Assembly (NCBI RefSeq): GCF_037975245.1
Contig: NC_092562.1
Location: 11,974,001-12,038,000, forward strand
Direction: 5' to 3'
DNA: 64,000 bases
Origin: Apostichopus japonicus
Taxonomy: Eukaryota > Echinodermata > Holothuroidea > Aspidochirotida > Stichopodidae
The translations under genes and the position numbers were made by a program. The notes below the pieces were generated by a model. It had not been told where the DNA came from. It worked only from the letters and a program-made list of their open reading frames with translations, and did no database searches. Every line of letters begins with the position of its first letter. Within the stretch, counting starts at the first letter, position 1. Below, one piece after another: positions 1 to 61,410 of this stretch.

Positions 1-48
1 AAGTAAAATACGATGTAGACAAAAACCGTTTGAACTTAAGCTAATATG

Positions 49-151
49 AATTCCACTTAAGTGGAATACAATTAAGCTTAAGTAAAATGCAATTCTACTT
101 AAGTGCAATTCATTTCACTTAAGCTTAATTGTATTCTACTTAAGTGGAATT
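49..151. repeat. Long imperfect palindrome (CTTAAG-rich inverted repeat)
   Basis: Arms of about 35 bases (49-83 and 117-151) are reverse complements with one mismatch, around a 33-base spacer. Each arm itself contains short palindromes such as CCACTTAAGTGG and AAGCTT. The surrounding 180 bases repeat the same CTTAAG/GAAT words. It could fold into a cruciform or be the tip of a foldback transposon. No coding is seen here. Confidence 0.75.
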
Positions 152-1796
152 AATTCTACTTAAATAGAATAGAGAGGTAAATGTTAAAACGGCTTGCCAT
201 AAGCCCTTCACAACTGCCGGCTGCGTCCGGCCGCGCAAACAATAGTACTTAGTCTCCATTCAAGGAAGTAATGATAGCATTCAGCTTCGAGCGGATGATC
301 AAATTCTAACAACGGAATCTTTACAGTTAAGTTTCAAGTAACCTCAGAAGTAGTTGATCGACATTTACCCTTAGAAAAATAATGATTTTATTTCTTCAAC
401 CGATGGAGCAACTTCTTGTTTAATACACATGTTCAACCCTTTTTTTTTTATTAGTAATATTTCTTACCATTTGTGTTACCATTTGTATCAATGTTTGCGG
501 AGTTTCCAGGGTTTGTGCAGGGTTTCCTCAATCAAAAATCATGGTCAATGGGTTTTTCCCTTAGAGTCCAAATAAATTTTCCTTCAAATCATATCGTTTT
601 GGACATGCACTGATGCAGTACATGCAGCGCAAATATACACACAAGTAATACACACTTACACAACACAGTGACCATAACATTATCCTATCGCAGCTTCGTC
701 ATTCGACCATTCGATGCGCGAAGAAAGGAGTTTCTACAAGCGAATACTATTTTGAAAGTCACCTGCTTTTATTTTTCTAACAAGATGATGTTATATCCAC
801 ACCGATAAAGCATTTTAATTACTTCAATACAGAAATACGGTTCATTTTAATGATGTTAGCCTAGCCTAAAAATGTACACATCTGAAGACTTGAGGTAGGA
901 CTAGGTGTACAGTATGATTATGAATATGATTCTCGGAACGTACCTTAACCACGACACGATATGGGCCTAGCCTAGCTCCAGCCCTAATGATTAAAACTTG
1001 ACTATGGATGGGCTGGTGGTAAATCTTAGATCTAACATTTTTAAACAAACCTAAAAGACGAACAGCTTTTCAACAGGCGTAGACCTAAATGATTATTCCA
1101 ACTTAGTTTTGAGTGTAACCTAATAATTCATTACGACGTCATTATAGTCCTGAAAGGTACTTTTTAACATTGTCAGCAGAAATGAGTGCAGCCCTAGGCA
1201 TTGGCTAGGTCGACTCAAGTTTTAGTTTTACTCTTAGTTCAGTGATATACTTAAGCAGCTATTTTGAAATAGGTTTAGCCCAAATTGAGTGCGCCTACTG
1301 TAGCCCGTTGTAGGCAAAACAGCAGACAGTACACTGCTGGTAAATATATTATTATACTTAATTATTAATACAGTGATTTTCATTGAGCAACAATATGAAC
1401 GATTACAAGACATTTTCAGACAACACTTCTGGCAATGAAAACAATGTAATAGATAACAAGTAACAATTTCTTGGCCCCGATATTCAAATATGGTCACCTT
1501 TGGTCAAAAATTCTAAAACTATTTTTATTACATTCCTGAAATTTCTGAAGGAAATTTACCTCAGTGGGACACTCAGTCATCTTGTGTGTTCATTTAGAAT
1601 GTTTTAGAACAATTTGGAAAGAAAGGACCTGGAATGTAATTGTTAAACCTTTAGCAACTATAACATGCTATAATCTGGGGCCAATATACAGACTAACTTT
1701 AAATACTAACATATGTATACAGAATGGTATGAGAAGTAACTTACTCAGGGTGGGATTGGTTTCAAAATGTCCGGTTCAGCTAGCAAAATGGTTTCT
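152..1796. other. Non-coding stretch, nothing recognised
   Basis: AT-rich sequence with only short ORFs that show no family signature. No RNA gene or clear repeat was seen. Confidence 0.5.
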
Positions 1797-2024
1797 TTAA
1801 GACTTGACAGCACAAGACCCTGTTACTGACTGCCTCCTCCTTTGATGTGCTGCGTATCCATTTTCTTTAATAATTGTTGTCAATGTTTTTGTGAGGTTTG
1901 GGTGATATTCCTCTAAAGGCGGACGGCCCCTTGGTCGACAAATTTTCTCAGATTGTGGTGTCTTTCTTTTATGGTTTTGGGGACTCAGTTCAAGCCAAGC
2001 CATGCCAGTCGGTATGTTTTCCAT
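1797..2024 (-). pseudogene. Fragment of a GRPP...RRR-type uncharacterised protein
   Basis: The 75-residue reading frame has a basic segment, KICRPRGRPPLEEYHPNL, followed by a helix-like stretch ending in HQRRRQSV. From memory this pattern (GRP-x-LEEYHP-x-L, then about 20 residues, then RRR) is the N-terminal half of an uncharacterised protein family that is repeated many times in cnidarian and echinoderm genomes and is probably carried by a mobile element; its function is unknown to me. The frame stops right after the RRR motif where the family usually continues, so this looks like a truncated copy. No catalytic domain, start context or splice site supports an active gene. Confidence 0.35.
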
Positions 2025-3469
2025 GCTTGTTTACTTGCTAAATGTTGTTACAAATAATATCGAACACCAGGAACACTACTTGCATAGAGGCGTAAAGCCG
2101 CTTTGAAAGTTCATTCATGCAATCAATGAACAGCAGGCCATTTGGACCAATCATTAGCACATGCACTTTGCTTTCAAAGTAGGCAATTATGTTGGGACAT
2201 GCTTTTGTTTCTTTCCCATATACTTGTCAGCAATTTTATGAATTTTGTGTCACAACTTGAAAAAAGGGTCTTTCATTTAAGATTTTACTAGACATCTACA
2301 ATGAAACATAAACAGCGAGGAAGGGAGTTAAACGGTGAATCACATATAATAAACAGTCCGTAGTCTTGATAGGCCTATTTATGGTGTGAAAAAGTTGGCA
2401 AGAATGGTACTGTCGTTCTGGCAAGGTAGGTATATTCACTAAATAATGGTACGACAAGCAGCACAGGCTGAGCAACAGTTGATTCGAACAGATGTGAAGC
2501 AATTAATTTGACTCATTTTTCCATACTTCAAATTTGGATTAGAAATTAACACCTGGTGTAAATATTGTTTGAGAAATCAGAGAATGGGGTTACGTCTAGG
2601 CTTATCTCGGCAAATAACGTACTGTAGCACTAGTACGAGTGTTAAACGTAGGTCTTGGCAACAGGAAGTAGTTAGGCTCTCTATTACTGTACATATGCAC
2701 GCCAGTAGATACCTGCATAGGCTAGGCCTAACAAATAACGGTATACAAATAATTTAAAGTTGATTGGGACTGAGTTTGTTTGTAGACAGGTTTGACAAAG
2801 CTAGGCAGGGGAAATGGATTTAGGGATAAATAGATTGATGGCAACTGGATGGTGTTGATTCCGTAAGGCTAAAGTGTTTTCCCTAGTCTTACTCTAGTCA
2901 CTCTTGGCCTAGGTTGTTGTACTAATTTGGCCTTGTTGCATTTAGTCTTGTTATTAGAAGGATTTCGGCAAAGGGTGTTTTCCTTTATCATTGCTTTCCA
3001 ATTGACAAAACAGGGATAGATTGCAATTTGGAGGCAATATGCTTATCAAAACAACATTGCATGTAGGATTTATAGAAGTTTGACTGTAATACTAATAACT
3101 GTTGATTATGAATTACTGTTGCTCTAGCAGGTTTCATTAACTTAAGTTTAAAAAATGTAGGCCACTCTACTGTACAACAATTACATGTGTCATATGTTCA
3201 AAGTTCAATGGTCATTTATTGCTCAATCTTCCTCATGTCAAAATATATATTGTAGTAGTTATCAATTAAAATGTATTGACATTTAATAATGGATTGCGTG
3301 TATACTAATGTCGCAGAACAAAAATTGCTTCGAAATATCAGAAGAAAATATCTCTCATGGTAGTAAAGCTGCATGTCATTGACATGATAGTTAAAAATAC
3401 CATTTACAATTCTGAGGCTCTCTAGAATAAAACCGAAATGAAGAAGAAACCCAACCATTGAAACTTTGT
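2025..3469. other. Non-coding stretch, nothing recognised
   Basis: AT-rich, only short ORFs in all frames. It lies downstream of the broken minus-strand gene ending at 3470 and may include its old 3' end. Confidence 0.4.
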
Positions 3470-6400
3470 CTAAACCTTACTTTTTGCAGCCTTTCTGCAT
3501 TTACCATTGACAGCATCAGGCAATTTCTTCTGCTCTTCAGCCCTTGAAAAACAGTTTGGGTATTCACGGTTGGCCTGATATAGAATGGCCTTAAATGGAA
3601 GAAAATTTCTAAGTTGGTATTTCTTAACCCATGTTTGGCCATTAAATACCAGTCCTCCGAAGAAATTACTAGTGGCCATCGTCTCTTTACTTAGTACCTC
3701 ATTAATTTCAATACTAAGCCTCTCCAAGAATTTGACTTTTCCCAGATGTTGTGGTACCTCAGCAAGTCTACTTTTACTGTACACCCTTGATCCACGTCAC
3801 CTAAAACCGCACTAGTATCATCTACAATGCAAGAAGGCTCAGGAAACTTGAACTGTGTGGTTTGGGTGCTTTCTAGATGTGACAGCCTATCCTATAAATT
3901 GTTCAGTGAACACTTTGTATTCTTGAGTTCATTTTCAAAAGACAAAATGTAGGCAACATGCTGTGGAATACCATGAAGCCCTAACAGCTACTCATCAATT
4001 ACAGGAGTTGTCTCAAGATTCATGAGACTCTGCTCTGATTCCATAGTGGGAATGTCATGGAATAGTTCAGAAGAGTACCATGATGACAGAATGGGTGGGG
4101 ATGACCCCGGTTCATAGTTCGTCATTGGTGTCGCGAATGGTGGTAGAATAGCTGGTATGAATGGCGTTGGACAAGTTGGTGGTGGTGGTGCTGCTTCTGA
4201 AGATGGTGGTTGACTAGTCGGTATTGGTGAGACTGGTTTTGTAGACTGCATTGGAGTAGTGACTATTGGTGAGGCTGCTGTGTGAGTTGTAGGTGTTGAT
4301 GCAAGCTTGTTGGTTGATTTTCCTGCTGTAGATGGCAGTGGATTCTTCGCTACTGGTGATGCCACATGTGTCGATGGTGGTTGACTAGTCGGTATTGGTG
4401 AGGCTGGTTGTGTAGACTGCATTGGAGTAGCACTTGACTATTGGTGAGGCTGCTGTGTAAGTTGTAGGTGTTGATGCAAGCCTGTTGGTTGATTTTCCTG
4501 CTGTAGATGGCAGTGGATTCTTCGCTACTGGTGATGCCACATGTGTCGATGGTGGTTGACTAGTCGGTATTGGTGAGGCTGGTTGTGTAGACTGCATTGG
4601 AGTAGTGACTATTGGTGAGGCTGCTGTGTAAGTTGTAGGTGTTGATGCAAGCCTGTTGGTTGATTTTCCTGCTGTAGATGGCAGTGGATTCTTCGCTACT
4701 GGTGATGCCACATGTGTTGGTGGTGGTTGACTAGTAGGTATTGGTGAGGCTGGTTGTGTAGACTGCATTGGAGTCGTGACTATTGGTGAGGCTGCTGTGT
4801 GAGTTGTAGGTGTTGATGCAAGCTTGTTGGTTGATTTTTCTGCTGTAGATGGCAGTGGATTCTTAGCTACTGGTGATGCCACATGTGTCGATGGTGGTTG
4901 ACTAGTCGGTATTGGTGAGGCTGGTTGTGTAGACTGCATTGGAGTAGCACTTGACTATTGGTGAGGCTGCTGTGTGAGTTGTAGGTGTCGATGCAAGCCT
5001 GTTGGTTGATTTTCCTGCCTGCTGTAGATGGCAGTGGATTCTTTGCTACAGGTGATGCCACATGTGTCGATGGTGGTTGACTAGTCGGTATTGGTGAGGC
5101 TGGTTGTGTAGACTGCATTGGAGTAGCACTTGACTATTGGTGAGGCTGCTGTGTGAGTTGTAGGTGTTGATGCAAGCTTGTTGGTTGATTTTCCTGCTGT
5201 AGATGGCAGTGGATTCTTCACTACTGGTGATGCCACATGTGTTGGTGGTGGTTGACTAGTAGGTATTGGTGAGGCTGGTTGTGTAGACTGTATTGGAGTC
5301 GTGACTATTGGTGAGGCTGCTGTGTGAGTTGTAGGTGTTGATGCAAGCTTGTTGGTTGATTTTCCTGCTGTAGATGGCAGTGGATTCTTTGCTACTGGTG
5401 ATGCCACATGTGTCGATGGTAGTTGACTAGTTGGTATTGGTGAGGCTGGTTGTGTAGACTGCATTGGAGTCGTGACTATTGGTGAGGCTGCTGTGTGAGT
5501 TGTAGGTGTTGATGCAAGCTTGTTGGTTGATTTTCCTGCTGTAGATGGCAGTGGATTCTTTGCTACTGGTGATGCCACATGTGTCGATGGTAGTTGACTA
5601 GTTGGTATTGGTGAGGCTGGTTGTGTAGACTGCATTGGAGTAGTGACTATTGGTGAGGCTGCTGTGTGAGTTGTAGGTGTTGATGCAAGCTTGTAGGTTG
5701 GTTTTTCTGCTGACATTGGTGTTGATGTGATAGGGTGTGACAGTGGAACATCATCCTCTTCCTCCAAAATGTGACCTGCATTGTAAGGAAGAAAAATATA
5801 AAGACAATTGAGAACTCCACAATAAGCTGACATGACATACATTAAAGCTTCATCAAATTTTTTTTAAGGTTTTCTTTTTCTTAATAATTATTTTCCCTCT
5901 CCTGTTATTCCATATAGAATACAATCATAATAGAAACAATCAGGGGCAGGATTTGGAGTTTGAAAGTAGGGGGGGATAAACATTGTGAGAGGTGTAAAGG
6001 GAAATGGAGAAATCTTTGGATTCTTAAAGCTTCTATATGGTGCAATATTGCTGTGGCATTAATCATATTGATTCCGACCGAATCTGATAAAGCATATACC
6101 CCCCACCATTGCATCACTGAATTGTGCCGTAATCAGAGAACATACACGTATGCCGTAAAATATACACAAAAACGCAAGCTCTTTTGAGACATGCTATTAT
6201 TTTCGCAACGCCTGGGTTATACAATTCGTTTCACAAAGAACAGAGCCTAGCCTATAAAATTCGGCCAAAAATCTTAAGGAGACGTCCAAGCTGAATATTA
6301 AAGGCTAACTACTGATGAAACTAATAAAAATTGATAGCAGAAACATGTCTAGTTTGTGTTTAGAACAAAGTCTAGTCTTCTTTACTTTAAAAAGTACCTT

Positions 6401-6937
6401 CCATTCACCTAAATATTAAGCTTGCTATGCTATCTATAAATCATGTTACTGTACTTTTCAAATGGGCTGGTGGGTCGTTTAGGTGTTATTTTTAACAGCA
6501 GAAAAGCTTAAGCACACTTCTATGTTAAATTTGGGCGATACAACAACTAAAAGTTCCTGAACTTGGAAATCTGAATGAACAATGGAAATTGCGTAATAAA
6601 AACATGCTGTTATTTTTAATGAAACGTTTGAAAATGTTATTGTTACTCCAAAATGTTGAGCTGTTTGGTACAAAGAAATTAAAAATGGTATACTGTAGCC
6701 TATATGCCAAATGAGTTGAAATGGAAAACATAGGAAATAAATAGTGTTAGAAATTTATGAATAGAAACTCACCATGAATATCAACAATTTGAACTTTGTA
6801 AAGTTTCCCTCGCCACATTGCCCTTGCTTCATAATTCGGGCTTTAAGTTCTCCTCTTATTCTACTTTGGACAATCCTTTCCACGACTCCAGCGTATCTTT
6901 TTGGACAAAGCCATTGAACGGTTACGAGGTTGGACAT
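3470..6937 (-). pseudogene. Broken gene with Pro/Thr-rich repeats, coiled coil and possible BEN-like C terminus
   Basis: Two blocks read on the minus strand. Exon 1 (6937-6773) starts MSNLVTVQWLCPKRYAG and, after a shift of frame near 6860, continues as ARAMWRGKLYKVQIVDIH to a clean GGTGAGT donor. Exon 2 opens after an AG at 5776-5777 and joins in phase to give G-HILEEEDDVPL. It then runs through 171-bp Pro/Thr-rich repeats, an acidic tail (4060-3988), a coiled-coil-like stretch (about 3960-3850) and a block ending near 3470 with LVFNGQTWVKKYQLRNF and AILYQANREYP. The N-terminal WRGKLY block and the C-terminal block resemble invertebrate BEN-domain proteins, but this is weak. Breaks: the exon 1 frameshift, four 4-bp insertions in the repeats, in-frame stops at 3988 and near 3891, and a frameshift near 3790. 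A live gene with assembly errors or unseen introns is possible but less likely. Confidence 0.5.
4200..5690 (-). repeat. 171-bp coding minisatellite (57-residue Pro/Thr/Ser-rich unit), about 8 copies
   Basis: The unit encodes blocks such as KNPLPSTAGKSTNKLASTPT, HTAASPIVTTPMQSTQPASP and PTSQPPSTHVASPVA. Copies are very alike. Three carry the same 4-base insertion (GTAGCACTTGAC in place of GTAGTGAC, near 4430, 4947 and 5127) and one carries a 4-base CCTG duplication (near 5013); each breaks the frame. The shared insertion indicates copying between units by unequal crossing-over or conversion. Such a tract would be a disordered, glycosylation-prone linker. Confidence 0.85.
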
Positions 6938-8482
6938 GTTCGTAGTTATTATAGTTATAATGGAGATAAATACGCGACAAAGTTCTGGAATCAAGTGACG
7001 AACGAACGGCAACGAGGCTGTTTCAAAAGCCAAAAAACTTTTTGTTGTGATACCGATCTATTATATTTCTTCATCCTTTTGAAGAAGCATAGGTATCCCT
7101 TTCTATAAACAGTCACCTCAGATTATTCAAAAGAGATTAAAAAAAGACTTTGATCTGCCCCACACTTAAACCTGTTCAATTAATACTACCTCAGTTAAAA
7201 GAACGATCGTTTGAAGTTCTGGTGGTGTAGGGAATGTTGAGAAATTAATTGGGGGTTAACGCTTACTTCTATACAACTAGACTATTAGGAATACATTTGT
7301 CCATGTCAATTGACATTTGGTAAGGCAGACGGGTGTCTCTATATTGCCCCTTGTTTGGTAATACTTTGGCCTGCCCTTTGGAGCATTTTACGTGAGCATT
7401 AAAACAACGAAGAAATAAAATGACGGAACAAAGTTTGTATTAACAAAACAAATCTTTGATCGAAAATGAGTTAACAAGCATAACAAATGTCATGGCGAAC
7501 AACAAATGCAAACCAGTTAGTTAAACAATAAAAGGGAAAGAAACGTTCTTGTTTTCAAAAATGATCGACCAGAATCTGGTGGGCAAATTTGGCTGTGGAT
7601 GTTGTTAGCACTTTCGGGATTACGGTACGGTAGTATTTGTTTTACTGCATTAAGGCTATATTCAAAACATGTAAAAGGCTGTATCAAAACAAGTACCATA
7701 TGTAGGCTATTCAGTAATAAAAACATCACGTCAGTAATTTGTTGAAAGTTCCAATGACCGTACAAACATCGTTATCAATACCGGTAAATGCGGGAAAGAG
7801 TTGTATCAGCGTTGCGAAATTTGGCTGGAAAATTGTAGCACTTTTGGGATTTCAGAAGTGAATGTTTGTTTAAATACTGCACTGATAATAACATTAATAC
7901 ATATTTGTAAAAGGCTGAAACAATCTCATCGAATATCACATGTATGCAGAAGTGGAAACCTAACATTAATATTTTGTTTGTAGTTACACTGCACGTAAAA
8001 ACATCGCTTTCGATATACGTAAGTGAGAAGCCTACTTTTTCACTTGTCATTCAAAATCAACGTCCTGGTCAAGTAGGCCCTCCGCTGTCGGATAATCCTT
8101 TGTTCCTCCATTTAAAATGGATTACAAGGTAACATGAAAGGATCACCGTCCGGCCGCGGCAGTAAAGCACTTGACCATTGTTCACCCAGTGCTTTCCGAC
8201 CAATAATAGCGCTATTCATGGCAGTTTACCGCATAACTGATTTTGTATATGGTGCCTACAGTAACTACAGCTCAGCAGATCAATTTAGTGTTACCAATTA
8301 ATCCCTGGACACCTAAAACACTATGTGTATTTATTGATATTGTATCAAGCACACCCTAGTTTCAGAGAAATTGTCACAGAGTTGGTCAATCTGTTTCTAA
8401 TTTCATTAAAAGGTAACATAATCTATCATAAAGGTGTCTTGACTTGTGATTTTTATTGAATAAGCATTTCTCTTCTTGCCAG
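6938..8482. other. Intergenic stretch between two divergent loci
   Basis: Contains the likely 5' flank of the broken minus-strand gene and may contain the missing 5' exon(s) of the plus-strand receptor gene. I found no convincing signal-peptide exon. A short GC-rich patch lies at about 8148-8160. Confidence 0.35.
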
Positions 8483-58368
<49,886 letters not shown>

Positions 58369-58523
58369 GATGGAGCTGGATTAAATGAAGACTTTATAAA
58401 CTCTATTTCAAGATTTGATCATTAGTGACCATTATTTTATTCTTTAATATGCTTATGTAGTGTTTTTCAAACCAGAATAATTCAATGACTTCATTAACCA
58501 GCATTTTATACTCATAAACCTGA

Positions 58524-58529
58524 AATAAA
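58524..58529 (+). promoter_or_regulatory. Polyadenylation signal AATAAA of the receptor gene
   Basis: First AATAAA after the stop codon (156 bases downstream), followed by a T/G-rich stretch ending GTTTCCG. Implies a short 3' UTR. Confidence 0.6.
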
Positions 58530-61137
58530 GTGATTATGTGCGGAATTTAGATGTTTCCGTTATGAACAGTTCATGTCAGTATTGATATGATGAACATCTG
58601 ATCAACTCAATATCCCAGTCCAATTACTTTCTAATAATACAAACTAATGTTTTGTTATTAGATGTAAACATATATGATTAGAGGTTGCCAAAGTCTGTAT
58701 TCTAACAATTCCCAACTGATAGCCTTACAAACTTGGAAATATAAACACAACATGTAAATACAATAAATCGATATTTAGTGTGAAGACAGTTATGCAAATG
58801 GCTAAAATGGGCTATGAATATGTAAAGACAAATTTGACGTATGTTTCTTCATTTGCATAATTGAAATATATCATGAAATCGAAATCTCAGTACAAAATAA
58901 AAGGTATTTTTTGGATCAATTTAGTTAGTTTGTTCTTCCTATTGTTGTAAAAGGAATAGTGGGGAAGCAAATGTTGGACAGGAACATTGCAAGGTAAGAA
59001 AACCATGTGCACTGGTTCAGCTGATGTAAATAGCCAGATATACACAGAAATCATTACCATGTTTTTTTCACCTGTTTCCTTTTCATTTAAAATGTTCAAC
59101 TTCTTGGTGTTATTACTATTACTTTCATATATGGAGCAGTACTTTTACATATATATCTTAATTTTTCTGTAAATTGTTAATGAATGCTAGATGAAATGTG
59201 GCAAGTAGGTTTGAGGTTTTTTTCCTCCTATAAATATTAATTTCGATTTTACAACTTCTTGGTGATTTTACTCTTTTCTTATTGAACAGTGCATTGACCA
59301 GTTGATTGATGTGATGAAGGGTACTCAAGTGCCTTAAAGGTTATATCTTCATGTTTACTGTAAGTTGTTAAAGAATGCTAGTAGAACTTGGGGTATGGGG
59401 GGGGGGGGGATAGGGCAAGGCAGTTTGATCGGTTCATAACCGCAAACAATAGCTACAAAAGCAATTCAAGTGTATATGATTGGAGGCAGTGGAAATGAAA
59501 ATATGGTTACAAAGATACATGCAAACACTTTAAAGATTCATCCCTATCATGAACATTGAAGTGCCTACTAGTGCATTAGTGTACATGTCCAGTAATTTTT
59601 ATAAAGTGGAAGTGGGAAGAGGGTAATTCCCAATTATGAACATGAAAGTGACTATTGAACAGTATCCAAGTTGTTGTGATGAGGGCTATTAGAGAGGTCA
59701 AACGTTAAATCTTAATTTACTGTCAGTTATTAATGAATGCTACCAGAATGCTGGGAGGCGGAGTGTAGTATCAGTCCATAACAGAAATCAATAGCTAGAA
59801 CAGATGTTTGAGTGTATGTAATCTTCTGATAATAACTTTCCATAGAATGCATCATGTTGTGCATTATGCACATTAAAAATATGTCCATCAAGTTAGCGTT
59901 TACTATTTACTCATATGTAGGACATGGTTCTATCATGATGAAACATTGAATGCGATTTAAATATGTCACAGAAGTATACAGACTGGAGCAAGTGTATGTG
60001 TTTCTGGTGGTTTGTACAGGCGCCTTATGTCATCTGTGTTGCCACCCATTCTAACTTTTCAGTTACATTACTTATGCTAGTCATTACATTGGGTCTTTGT
60101 GTGGGAATTATCAAATTTATTTCTTCTTTTATCATATACTTCTATGTTTTTATTATTTCCTTTCTCAAAATTTCGTAACAACATGATAAGTCAATATTTT
60201 GATTAAACAATATGGCAACTTTTACAGATTTGTTAACACTTCCAAATATTACAATTCAATGGTAAATTACAAAATTAAATGATTGAAGATAAAACATTCA
60301 AAATTTTCTTCAGATGTTCGATTATAACAGATGTTAAAATAATCAAGAAAATACCTGCTCCCAATCTGTAAACAGTTATTAATGGTAATATCAATTCACA
60401 AATTTAAGAATGAAAGAATGTATACATACTTGTTTCCCGCTGGTCCATTTTGGCCCAATGGGTATGGTGTCCCAGGAACTCTAAGATTGTTGGACAACTA
60501 AAAATGTGAAAGGGAATCACAACAGATAATTATGCAAAAAATGGCCTAATCACATATCAGTGGTCTATATGTACCAAGCTTAATCTAGTTCATGTTTGCA
60601 ACAATACTATAGAAGGTTGAAAATGAAAACAATAAGCCCATTCCTCAGCCTTTTTTCTTTAAAGAAAATACTGTGAGCCTAGAATTTGTCAGGATAAAAT
60701 AGACCGAAGTGCATTTCAAAACCCTGCAATAACCTTGCATATATTACTTTCGAAGATACGAATGGACTTTGGAATTTCTTAAAATGATATGCAAGATCGT
60801 AACAACACTCTCTTCTGATGATATTACACTAAAGACTTTACCTCTCGTGAACTATATGCGGTGATATGTATATTTTGTTTTTAATTGAAGGTCAGAGAAT
60901 CCTACAATTTCCACAAAGTATTTTTGATCTAGTTTTGCTTATAAATCAGAGTCATGGTTATATATATATATACCTGGCAGACCCAACATATGAATGGGGA
61001 GCAACATTGCTCCACCGTGAGGGTCACTCAGTGGATGTGGGGGGGGGGGGATGAGTAACATGGACCTCCTTAAAAATATCATGGGACTGTAGTACATGCA
61101 GCTGATTCGTACATGAGCAGAAGCAAATGTATATGAT
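58530..61137. other. Intergenic, no gene recognised
   Basis: AT-rich. Degenerate local repeats with the words TTAATGAATGCTA or TTAAAGAATGCTA near 59180, 59365 and 59730 point to an old duplicated unit of about 190-370 bases. G-run at 59400-59409. Confidence 0.4.
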
Positions 61138-61410
61138 TATAAAGCGCCTTTCCCAAAGGCTCGAGGCACTTTACAATATTACCCCAGGCAACAATAACCT
61201 GTCAAACATAGAGACAATCCCTCCACATAGCAGCAGCTAAACCGCATTCAGCTGACAGTTTTATCTCACAGGTCCCCATTTATACACCTGGGTTATGAGA
61301 GGCAATGGAGATAAAGTTCCTTTCCCAAGGATACAACGCAATGGTCTGGCCAGTACTCGAACCTGCAATCCTTAGATCTTAAGTCCACAACGCTCCACTC
61401 CCACAGTCGT
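61138..61410 (-). mobile_element. tRNA-derived SINE
   Basis: On the minus strand the head reads GTGGACTTAAGATCTAAGG then GCAGGTTCGAGTACTGG, a B-box-like word (GGTTCGAGTAC). The body follows with CCCAGGTGTATAAATGGGG, and the tail is AGTGCCTCGAGCCTTTGGG then AAAGGCGCTTTATAATCA, typical of deuterostome SINEs. Confidence 0.7.
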
